DNA from: DASSWG01 sp035704905
GTDB lineage: Bacteria > Bacteroidota > Bacteroidia > Flavobacteriales > Flavobacteriaceae
Reading direction: 5' to 3'
DNA length: 5,868 bases
Assembly: GCA_035704905.1 (NCBI GenBank)
Contig: DASSWN010000195.1
Span: forward strand, 1-5,868
Under the pieces are notes generated by a model that made no database searches, had not been told where the DNA came from, and saw only the letters and a list, made by a program, of their open reading frames with translations. Below are positions 1-4,688 of the stretch, in pieces; position 1 is the stretch's first letter; every line of letters begins with the position of its first letter. Both the position numbers and the translations under genes were made by a program.

Positions 1-42
1 GGAATGCAGTTGGGAAGCTAAGTTTTCAACAATGTTTTTTCG

Positions 43-50
43 TACTTTTG
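43..50 (+). promoter_or_regulatory. Putative -7 promoter element of the toxin-antitoxin operon
   Basis: TACTTTTG matches the Bacteroidota -7 consensus TAnnTTTG exactly. Transcription would begin roughly 7 bases downstream, near 57, just before the ATG codons at 65 and 71. No well-spaced -33 TTG is visible; the nearest, at 10-12, is about 30 bases upstream, which is too far. This position argues against translation starting at the upstream ATG at 32, which would lie before the transcript begins. Confidence 0.45.
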
Positions 51-70
51 TAAAAACACAAAAAATGTTT

Positions 71-298
71 ATGAGAACGGTCCAATTGAATATACCCGAT
101 AATGTTGATTTGAAAGACTATGATTTTTCAATGATAATTGCGGCCAAATTATATGAGGAGGCCAAACTTTCAGCAGGTCAGGCAGCTAAAATAGTCGGCT
201 TGTCCAAAAGAGCATTTATTGAAATGTTGGGAAAATACGGGGCTTCTGTTTTCAGCAAATCGGTTTCTGACTTACATTCCGATATAAAAAATGCATAG
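71..298 (+). CDS. UPF0175 family antitoxin (HTH protein)
   Basis: This is a 75-residue protein of the UPF0175 family, the usual antitoxin partner of DUF3368 PIN-like toxins. It is expected to bind the toxin and to repress its own promoter. A short N-terminal strand (RTVQLNIPD, residues 2-10) is followed by a helix (residues 20-31) and the family's helix-turn-helix segment (about 32-56), whose signature KLSAGQAAKIVGLSKRAF is clear. The C-terminal tail (57-75) would be the toxin-binding part. The frame is open from the ATG at 32, but I chose the ATG at 71 because family members start at MxTVxLNIP and a promoter-like element lies at 43-50; the ATG at 65 is the alternative. The last 8 bases overlap the toxin gene, which implies translational coupling. 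The family call is confident; antitoxin function is inferred from the family and the neighbour. Confidence 0.85.
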   Translation: MRTVQLNIPDNVDLKDYDFSMIIAAKLYEEAKLSAGQAAKIVGLSKRAFIEMLGKYGASVFSKSVSDLHSDIKNA

Positions 299-752
299 AA
301 TTGTTATTTCAGATGCAAGTACAATGATACTTTTTGATAAGATTGACGAGTTTGATCTTTTACAGAAAGTATATGAGGAATTGATTACCACACCTGAAGT
401 TGCAGAAGAATATGGAGAAAACTTGCCAAGTTGGATTAAAATTCAGGCTGTTTCAAACAAAAAATACCAGGAAGTTTTAAAAACCCAAATTGATAAAGGA
501 GAAGCAAGTGCCATAGCGTTGGCGGCAGAATTTGAAGAGGTGTTGTTGTTGCTTGATGATTTGAAAGCCAGAAAATTAGCTGTACAATTAAAATTCAGGA
601 TTACAGGAACACTCGGAATAATTCATAAGGCAAAACAGATGTCAATTATTGAAAACGTAAAACCATTGATAGATAAATTGTTATTGACAGATTTTCGGAT
701 AGCTGATACTATTATTGACGAGATTTTAAGATTGAATAACGAATTAGATTAA
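291..752 (+). CDS. DUF3368 PIN-like toxin
   Basis: This 153-residue protein belongs to the DUF3368 family, a PIN-like group of predicted ribonuclease toxins found next to UPF0175 antitoxins. The acidic residues expected to hold Mg2+ or Mn2+ are present: D8 in the first strand (ISDAS), E39/E40 after TTPEV, E71 in GEASAIALA and D89/D90 in LLLLDDLKAR. The family's C-terminal motif (KFRITGTLGIIHKAKQ, residues 101-116) is intact, and full length is normal, so the toxin looks functional. Its ATG lies inside the end of the antitoxin gene (8-base overlap), the usual arrangement for these pairs. A hairpin terminator follows directly. Such modules stabilise genomic regions or respond to stress; the RNA target is unknown and cannot be read from the sequence. 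Confidence 0.88.
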   Translation: MHRIVISDASTMILFDKIDEFDLLQKVYEELITTPEVAEEYGENLPSWIKIQAVSNKKYQEVLKTQIDKGEASAIALAAEFEEVLLLLDDLKARKLAVQLKFRITGTLGIIHKAKQMSIIENVKPLIDKLLLTDFRIADTIIDEILRLNNELD

Positions 753-762
753 AAAAATATAC

Positions 763-802
763 AGTCCTGTTAGAATCTAAATCCTGACAGGGTTTATTTT
801 TT
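763..802 (+). terminator. Rho-independent terminator after the toxin gene
   Basis: AGTCCTGTTAG (763-773) pairs with CTGACAGGGTT (784-794) over 11 base pairs including some G-T wobbles, around a 10-base loop. A T-rich run (793-802) follows. It lies 10 bases after the toxin stop codon and would end the toxin-antitoxin transcript. Confidence 0.6.
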
Positions 803-865
803 GAATTTCATCAAAGCTGATTTCATTAAAATAAAGAGGGAAAGAGGGAAAATAGAGAAACTTCA

Positions 866-890
866 TGCCTTTGCCTTCGTGGCAAAAAAT
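866..890. repeat. Intergenic repeat unit with GCCTTCGTGGC core, copy 1
   Basis: The core GCCTTCGTGGCAAAAAAT at 873-890 recurs in altered form at 1011-1076. Within it TTGCC (871-875) and GGCAA (881-885) are perfect inverted arms around a TTCGT loop, so the RNA could form a compact 5-bp hairpin followed by an A-run. Very similar strings are, from memory, scattered between genes in many Bacteroidota genomes. No open reading frame crosses it. Confidence 0.55.
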
Positions 891-908
891 AAAAAAGTGC
901 GTATGAGT

Positions 909-940
909 TCCTCCTCCTCTGGAGGGGGTTAGGGGGAGGA
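909..940. repeat. GC-rich imperfect palindrome (intergenic repeat element)
   Basis: TCCTCCTCC (909-917) pairs with GGGGGAGGA (932-940) over 9 bp with one G-T wobble. An alternative inner hairpin pairs CCTCC (913-917) with GGAGG (921-925) around TCT. The two folds exclude each other. The block is strikingly G/C-skewed in an otherwise AT-rich spacer, and it resembles palindromic intergenic elements recalled from other Bacteroidota. No T-tract follows on the plus strand, so it is not a standard terminator in that direction. Confidence 0.55.
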
Positions 941-1010
941 CAACCAAGTAAGAACAGATCGCGACAATTAACGAAAACTACTTGTTATTGAATAATATTC
1001 CCAAACTCAA

Positions 1011-1076
1011 CTTTGTGCCTTCGTGCCTTCGTGGCGAAAAAAATATACCTTCGTAGTAAAAAATCCCCTTCGAAAA
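1011..1076. repeat. Degenerate tandem repeats with CCTTCGTGGC core, copies 2-4
   Basis: Three decaying versions of the unit at 866-890 follow each other: GTGCCTTCGTGCCTTCGTGG (itself with an internal GTGCCTTC duplication) then an A-run, ACCTTCGTAGTAAAAAAT, and CCCCTTCGAAAAA. They fill much of the last third of the 406-base non-coding gap between 752 and 1159. The remainder of that gap (about 803-865 and 941-1010) shows no gene, RNA or strong signal that I can support. Confidence 0.5.
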
Positions 1077-1124
1077 ACCAAACGTTAAATCAACCAAAAA
1101 GGCGACTTATTGCCCCGTCTTTCC

Positions 1125-1132
1125 TATTTTTG
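1125..1132 (+). promoter_or_regulatory. Putative -7 promoter element of the Sco-like/SCO/DUF420 operon
   Basis: TATTTTTG matches the Bacteroidota consensus TAnnTTTG exactly. Transcription would start near 1139, giving a leader of about 20 bases before the ATG at 1159. A -33 TTG at the usual spacing of about 20 bases is not visible. The predicted leader contains a weak AT-rich hairpin, AAAAAC (1142-1147) with GTTTTT (1152-1157), ending just before the start codon. Confidence 0.5.
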
Positions 1133-1158
1133 CATGGTTTTAAAAACAACGGTTTTTC

Positions 1159-1791
1159 ATGAAAAAATTCCTAGTGCTTTTCGTGCTTTTCGCCCTGCCG
1201 ATCGTGGCCTATTTGTTTTTCGCTTCCGGTGTGCACAATTTCGGCAAACTCCCGGTCCTGAACGAAAAAATTGCTTTCCTTTCCGCTTTTTCTTCCGTGG
1301 AGGGAAATCCGGTGAAATTGAAAGATAAAATTACCATTCTCGTTTTTTTTGGCGGTCAAGTTGAAAAAATGCACGGTCAAGCCTTCAATTTGAATTGGGT
1401 GATCTACAAAGATTACCATGAATTTCACGATTTTCAATTTGTCGTGCTGATCAAAAACGGCGCCCAAGAAAAAGTACAAGAATTGACAAAAGAAATGGCC
1501 AAAACCACCAACATGAGCGAATGGAATTTTCTTTTTGGAAGCGAAGAAGAAATTCAAAATGTATTCAAAAGTTTAAAAACCAATTTAAAATTGAACGAAA
1601 ATTTTGCCACAAACCGCGTGTTCATCATCGACAAAAATATGGCGCTCCGTGGCAGAAACGACGATGAAGGCGAACTTCTGTTCGGATATGATTCTTCCTC
1701 CGTCGCCGAATTGAAAGACAAAATGGTGGACGACGTAAAAGTGATCCTCGCGGAATATCGGTTGAAGTTGAAGAAATATGATAGGGAATAG
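1159..1791 (+). CDS. Sco-like membrane-anchored protein lacking the copper-binding cysteines
   Basis: This 210-residue protein has an N-terminal membrane anchor (residues 3-23, after KK) and a thioredoxin/Sco-like outer domain that would face the periplasm. The layout parallels the SCO protein encoded next: an entry strand ITILVFF (58-64) where SCO has its CxxxC site, and a late strand VFIIDKNMALRGRNDDE (154-170) matching the SCO segment around FALVDQDGMIRSRKDE. However, the protein contains no cysteine at all, and the metal-binding histidine position is also not conserved, so it cannot bind copper or act as a thiol reductase in the SCO manner. The C-terminus (DDVKVILAEYRLKLKK, 191-206) matches, from memory, a conserved flavobacterial family found beside SCO genes. 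A partner or scaffold role for SCO is inference. It is the first gene of the cluster, with a promoter element at 1125-1132; SCO follows after 57 bases. Confidence 0.7.
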   Translation: MKKFLVLFVLFALPIVAYLFFASGVHNFGKLPVLNEKIAFLSAFSSVEGNPVKLKDKITILVFFGGQVEKMHGQAFNLNWVIYKDYHEFHDFQFVVLIKNGAQEKVQELTKEMAKTTNMSEWNFLFGSEEEIQNVFKSLKTNLKLNENFATNRVFIIDKNMALRGRNDDEGELLFGYDSSSVAELKDKMVDDVKVILAEYRLKLKKYDRE

Positions 1792-1801
1792 TTATTAGCA
1801 A

Positions 1802-1843
1802 TTAGACATTAAACCTTAGACATTAAACCTTAGACATTAAACC
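1802..1843 (+). repeat. Three perfect 14-bp tandem repeats abutting the SCO start
   Basis: TTAGACATTAAACC occurs three times without mismatch at 1802-1815, 1816-1829 and 1830-1843, followed by TTTAG and then the SCO ATG at 1849. The array fills nearly all of the 57-base gap between the two genes. It leaves no purine-rich ribosome-binding sequence directly before the start codon. Similar TTAGACATTA-type arrays occur, from memory, in other Bacteroidota spacers. Confidence 0.9.
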
Positions 1844-1848
1844 TTTAG

Positions 1849-2469
1849 ATGAAAAACTACTCCTACATCGGAATATCCTTCGTGGTGCTGATTTTCGGGA
1901 TTTGGGCCGTGCCAAAAATCATCGATAATTTCAAATCCCCCGATTTGGCGACCATTGGCGAAGTTCCCCAGTTTTCATTCACCGATCAAAACGGGAAAAC
2001 CATTACCAATGAAGATTATAACGGGAAGGTATATGTGGTGGAATTTTTCTTCACCACTTGCCCCAGTATTTGCCCAATTATGAACGAAAATATGGTTAAA
2101 GTTCAAGATGAATTCTTTGGAAATCCGAATTTTGCGATCGCTTCTTTCAGTATTGATCCCGAAAAAGATACACCGAAAATTCTGAAGAAATATGCTAAAA
2201 AAATTGGTGCTACAAGTCGCAATTGGCACCTAATGACCGGCGATCGCGACACCATTTACAAATTGGCGAACAAAGGCTTCAATTTATATGTTGGCATTAA
2301 TCCCGAAGTGGAAGGCAATTTCGAACATTCCGGTTATTTTGCGTTGGTAGATCAAGACGGAATGATTCGATCGCGCAAAGATGAATACGGAAATCCGATT
2401 ATTTATTATAACGGACTGGAAATGGAAGAAGTGCGGCGCTTAATGGAAGACATTAAAAAATTATTGTAG
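1849..2469 (+). CDS. SCO1/SenC family copper chaperone
   Basis: SCO proteins are membrane-anchored, thioredoxin-fold factors that deliver copper to, or keep reduced, the CuA cysteines of cytochrome c oxidase subunit II. This 206-residue protein has one N-terminal membrane segment (about 5-25) and a soluble periplasmic domain. The ligand set is complete: C71 and C75 in TTCPSICPIM (CxxxC) and H160 in FEHSGYFALVDQDG. The family motif SIDPEKDTP (101-109) is also present. Length is normal. It stands between a cysteine-free Sco-like paralog and a DUF420 gene whose start lies 4 bases after its stop, so the three are probably co-transcribed. The start at 1849 is chosen because it directly precedes a well-placed membrane anchor (KNYSYIGISFVVLIFGIWAV). 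Expression may depend on the 14-bp repeat array immediately upstream. The family is certain; which oxidase it serves cannot be seen here. Confidence 0.95.
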   Translation: MKNYSYIGISFVVLIFGIWAVPKIIDNFKSPDLATIGEVPQFSFTDQNGKTITNEDYNGKVYVVEFFFTTCPSICPIMNENMVKVQDEFFGNPNFAIASFSIDPEKDTPKILKKYAKKIGATSRNWHLMTGDRDTIYKLANKGFNLYVGINPEVEGNFEHSGYFALVDQDGMIRSRKDEYGNPIIYYNGLEMEEVRRLMEDIKKLL

Positions 2470-2473
2470 AAGC

Positions 2474-2698
2474 ATGAAAACGGATAAAATAGTTGTGCCG
2501 ATTATTGTCGCGCTATCCATTTTGGTTCCCGCGGTGGTGATTGTGCTTATGAATCTTTCAAACCGATACAATTTGTTGGGATTGGAAGTGGGAAGTTTCC
2601 CCTTTTTTCATGCCGTCATTAATTTTTCTACGGCTGTTTTATTGATTGTCGGCTATGTTTTAATAAAAAGGGAAACCGGAAAATGCACCGAAATGTGA
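2474..2698 (+). CDS. DUF420 (CtaM-like) membrane protein, N-terminal part, frameshifted
   Basis: This 74-residue frame encodes the first two membrane segments (about residues 6-28 and 44-65, the second with H46) of a DUF420 family protein. DUF420 proteins (YozB/CtaM in Firmicutes) are integral membrane proteins needed for maturation of heme-copper oxidases. The family is normally about 180 residues; this frame stops early after GK-CTEM. The missing remainder lies in the next frame from 2683, and the two pieces together make 178 residues with no gap. Adding one A to the A-run at 2680-2683 restores one continuous frame reading GKMHRNVM across the join. The gene starts 4 bases after the SCO stop, so it is coupled to SCO. 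It may be a true frameshift mutation, an assembly error, or a gene read by -1 slippage; the sequence alone does not decide. Confidence 0.75.
   Translation: MKTDKIVVPIIVALSILVPAVVIVLMNLSNRYNLLGLEVGSFPFFHAVINFSTAVLLIVGYVLIKRETGKCTEM
2680..2698 (+). other. Frameshift junction in the DUF420 gene
   Basis: In the upstream frame the codons run GGA AAA TGC ACC GAA ATG TGA. In the downstream frame they run ATG CAC CGA AAT GTG ATG. The frames overlap from 2683 to 2698. A run of four A bases (2680-2683) is where one lost base, or a one-base backward slip on AAA, would explain the break. An AAAAGGG stretch (2665-2671) lies about 11 bases before the internal ATG and could support re-initiation there. No classic X-XXY-YYZ slippery heptamer is present. 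Confidence 0.7.
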
Positions 2699-2997
2699 TG
2701 ATAACCGCGTTTTGTCTTTCCACCATTTTCTTGGTAAGTTATGTAATTTCCAAAATGAGCCATGATCCGGTTCATTTCGAGGGTACGGGAATAATAAAGT
2801 ACCTATATTATTTCATTTTGATCTCGCATATTCTCTTGTCGGCAATCATTGTTCCGTTGGTCTTGTTCACGATGTATCGAGGATTGACAGGCGAATATGT
2901 GAAGCATAAGAAAGTGGCGCGATGGACATTTCCAATTTGGTTGTATGTTGCCATAACGGGGGTTTTGGTATATGTTTTTATGATACCTTATTATTGA
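2683..2997 (+). CDS. DUF420 (CtaM-like) membrane protein, C-terminal part, frameshifted
   Basis: This 104-residue frame carries the last three membrane segments of the DUF420 protein begun at 2474: about residues 5-24, 41-65 and 82-101. Histidines typical of the family are retained at H2 (MHRNVM), H27 (SHDP), H49 (ISHILLS) and H75 (VKHKKVARWTFPIWLYVAITG), which suggests that selection on the sequence was recent. The ATG at 2683 may simply be an internal codon (the family has a hydrophobic residue here before H-x-x-x-M) rather than an evolved start. If the frameshift is real, this part could still be made by re-initiation, since its start overlaps the upstream stop by 16 bases. It is the last gene before a new promoter at 2994-3024. 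Confidence 0.75.
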   Translation: MHRNVMITAFCLSTIFLVSYVISKMSHDPVHFEGTGIIKYLYYFILISHILLSAIIVPLVLFTMYRGLTGEYVKHKKVARWTFPIWLYVAITGVLVYVFMIPYY

Positions 2998-3024
2998 ATA
3001 AATTTTTTTATATCAGTAATTTTG
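2994..3024 (+). promoter_or_regulatory. Bacteroidota-type promoter for the CAMC membrane protein gene
   Basis: TTG at 2994-2996 and TAATTTTG at 3017-3024 are separated by 20 bases, which fits the Bacteroidota consensus TTG-N19-21-TAnnTTTG. This is the best promoter in the window. Transcription should start near 3031, leaving an AT-rich leader of about 53 bases before the ATG at 3084. The TTG overlaps the stop region of the DUF420 gene. Confidence 0.65.
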
Positions 3025-3083
3025 ATGCGTTCATTTTGTTTAAATGAATTTTGAAAAGAAGCATCTGAAAATATAATTTGAAT

Positions 3084-3329
3084 ATGAAACTAAAAAGAAT
3101 CATCATTATCCTGATTTTGGTATTGAGTCCCATTTTGGCACAAAGCCAGTGCGCGATGTGCCGTGCGGTTTTGGAAAGTTCCGGCAATCAGGAACAATCG
3201 GCCGCACTCAACAACGGCATTATGTATTTAATGATATTCCCTTATATTCTTATCGGTGGTTTGGGCATTTTTGCTTGGTGGAATTTGAAACGGAAAAAGA
3301 AAGAGGTTGAAGAATTGCCAGAAAATTGA
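3084..3329 (+). CDS. Small membrane protein with N-terminal CxxC (CAMC), unknown function
   Basis: This 81-residue protein starts with a basic, hydrophobic signal-like segment (KLKRIIIILILVLSPILA, 2-19), followed by SQCAMCR with C23 and C26. After a short polar stretch (30-43) comes a second membrane segment (about 46-66, MYLMIFPYILIGGLGIFAWW) and a highly charged tail (KRKKKEVEELPEN). If the signal is cleaved, the CxxC pair would sit at the very N-terminus outside the membrane. The motif is not heme-binding CxxCH, because R27 follows, and LAQSQC is not a proper lipobox. From memory, similar small CAMC proteins lie near SCO/oxidase genes in flavobacteria, so a redox, metal or oxidase-assembly role is possible but unproven. 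I chose ATG 3084 over the TTG at 3078, which shares the frame. It has its own promoter at 2994-3024 and lies downstream of the DUF420 gene. Confidence 0.75.
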   Translation: MKLKRIIIILILVLSPILAQSQCAMCRAVLESSGNQEQSAALNNGIMYLMIFPYILIGGLGIFAWWNLKRKKKEVEELPEN

Positions 3330-3370
3330 ATGAAACCGCGAAAACAATAGTCTTATCCGCAGTTTTCCGT

Positions 3371-4588
3371 TTAACTACTTACTTCCTTCATTTTCCGCAA
3401 ATTCGGTAAAAAATAAGTGACAATTCCGATTAATGGAAGAAAGGAACATATTTTGTACACAATTTCAATCCCGACATGATCAGCCAAATAACCTAACCCG
3501 GCTGAACCAAGACCGGCGATTCCAAAGGCAAATCCGAAAAACAACCCCGAAATCATTCCAATTTTTCCGGGCATCAATTCTTGCGCATAAACCAAAATAG
3601 CAGAAAAAGCAGAGGAAAGGATAAACCCGATCAGCACGGCCAAAACGCCGGTCCAGAAAAGGCTGGCAAATGGCATTAAAAGCGTGAAAGGCGCCGAACC
3701 CAAAATGGAAAACCAAATGATATACTTCCTTCCGAATTTGTCGCCCAAAGGCCCGCCCATAAAAGTTCCGGCAGCAATTGATCCCAAAAACAAAAACAGG
3801 TAAAATTGCGATTCAGGAATGGAAAGATTGAATTTTTCAATGAGATAAAATGTAAAATAACTGCTGATGCTGGTCATATATACATATTTCGAAAAAATCA
3901 AAACCAGTAAAATTCCTACTGAATTTTTCACTTGTTTCTTGGTCAACCGCGGATGATGTTCAAGATTTCCGGTTTTATTCCGCTTTCGAAAATTTAACTG
4001 ATTTTGATACCATTTTGCCACCCGCGATAATATAAAAATTGCCAACAGCGCGGCCAACAAAAACCATAAAATATAGCCTTGCCCGTGGGGAATAACAATT
4101 AAAATCACCAGCAACGGGCCAATGGCAGTCCCCGAATTTCCGCCAACTTGAAAAATGGATTGCGCCAAACCACGTCTTCCGCCAGAGGCCATGTACGCCA
4201 CACGTGAGGCTTCAGGATGAAAAATGGCCGAGCCGATACCGATCAGCCCCACAGCAATTAAAATTACAGCATAGTGACCTGCCATAGATAGCAATCCGAT
4301 TCCACACAACGTAAAACACATCCCAATCGCCAACGAATAGGGCATCGGCTTTTTATCGGTGTGGAAACCAACCACAGGTTGTAAAATGGAAGCGGTAATC
4401 TGATAAACAAAGGTGATAATTCCGATTTGTGCGAATGACAGGGCAAATTTTTCCTTTAATATCGGATAAATTGAAGGAATTACAATTTGTAGCAAATCAT
4501 TCAAAAAATGGGCAAAAGCAATTGCAAAGAGTAGGGGATAGACGGTTTTTTGATAAATATTTGCGTTGGAACTAACTGCTTTTTTCAT
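3371..4588 (-). CDS. fsr: MFS exporter, fosmidomycin-resistance (Fsr) type
   Basis: This 405-residue protein is a major facilitator superfamily transporter of the inner membrane that, by family, exports fosmidomycin-like or related compounds by proton antiport. It has about 12 hydrophobic segments in two halves joined by a basic loop (about 193-221, NQLNFRKRNK and following). Stretches recalled from E. coli Fsr are clearly present: HFLNDLLQ (27-34), LQPVVGFHTDKKPMP (69-83), FHPEASRVAYMASGGRRGLA (123-142), QVGGNSG (147-153), the MFS motif-A-like GGPLGDKFGRKY (278-289) and SAFSAILVYAQELMPGKIGM (326-345). Length is normal and no residue block is missing. The true substrate in this organism is unknown. 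It converges with the CAMC gene across a 41-base gap that shows no strong terminator, and it lies 100 bases after the protease gene on the same strand. Confidence 0.9.
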   Translation of the reverse strand: MKKAVSSNANIYQKTVYPLLFAIAFAHFLNDLLQIVIPSIYPILKEKFALSFAQIGIITFVYQITASILQPVVGFHTDKKPMPYSLAIGMCFTLCGIGLLSMAGHYAVILIAVGLIGIGSAIFHPEASRVAYMASGGRRGLAQSIFQVGGNSGTAIGPLLVILIVIPHGQGYILWFLLAALLAIFILSRVAKWYQNQLNFRKRNKTGNLEHHPRLTKKQVKNSVGILLVLIFSKYVYMTSISSYFTFYLIEKFNLSIPESQFYLFLFLGSIAAGTFMGGPLGDKFGRKYIIWFSILGSAPFTLLMPFASLFWTGVLAVLIGFILSSAFSAILVYAQELMPGKIGMISGLFFGFAFGIAGLGSAGLGYLADHVGIEIVYKICSFLPLIGIVTYFLPNLRKMKEVSS

Positions 4589-4605
4589 GAATGAAAAGGA
4601 AACTG

Positions 4606-4613
4606 CGAAGATA
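4606..4613 (-). promoter_or_regulatory. Possible -7 element for the Fsr-type exporter gene
   Basis: On the minus strand this reads TATCTTCG, one mismatch from TAnnTTTG, ending 18 bases before the start codon. No TTG is found at the right -33 distance. A 10-bp perfect palindrome (AACGATCGTT, 4665-4674) lies further upstream. The call is weak. Confidence 0.3.
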
Positions 4614-4688
4614 CGAAGAGTGAAGTGTTTTTTCCCTAAAGTTTTCCAATCTCTTAATTCTGAAAACGATCGTTAAAAAACAAAGGAG

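Noticed and set aside
1..21. Possible tail of an upstream coding sequence ending in TAA at 19-21
   Set aside because: Only six codons are visible, so no family or reading frame can be supported.
32..70. N-terminal extension of the antitoxin from the ATG at 32
   Set aside because: The extra residues are not part of the family, and a promoter -7 element (43-50) lies inside the extension, so the transcript probably starts after it.
866..1076. CRISPR array
   Set aside because: The repeats are short, degenerate and irregularly spaced, and no cas genes are present.
1110..1328. 72-codon plus-strand open frame overlapping the Sco-like gene
   Set aside because: It overlaps the real gene in another frame, crosses the promoter region, and its translation is low-complexity F/R-rich with no recognisable family.
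1171..1557. 128-codon minus-strand open frame
   Set aside because: It is the antisense of the Sco-like gene; its F/H/K-rich composition is typical of a complementary-strand shadow.
3153..3164. Heme c attachment site in the CAMC protein
   Set aside because: The motif is CAMCR; cytochrome c maturation needs a histidine directly after the second cysteine.
3338..3368. Inverted repeat GAAAAC/GTTTTC between the convergent CAMC and exporter genes
   Set aside because: The stem is only 6 bp and AT-rich with a long loop and no T-tract, too weak to call a bidirectional terminator.
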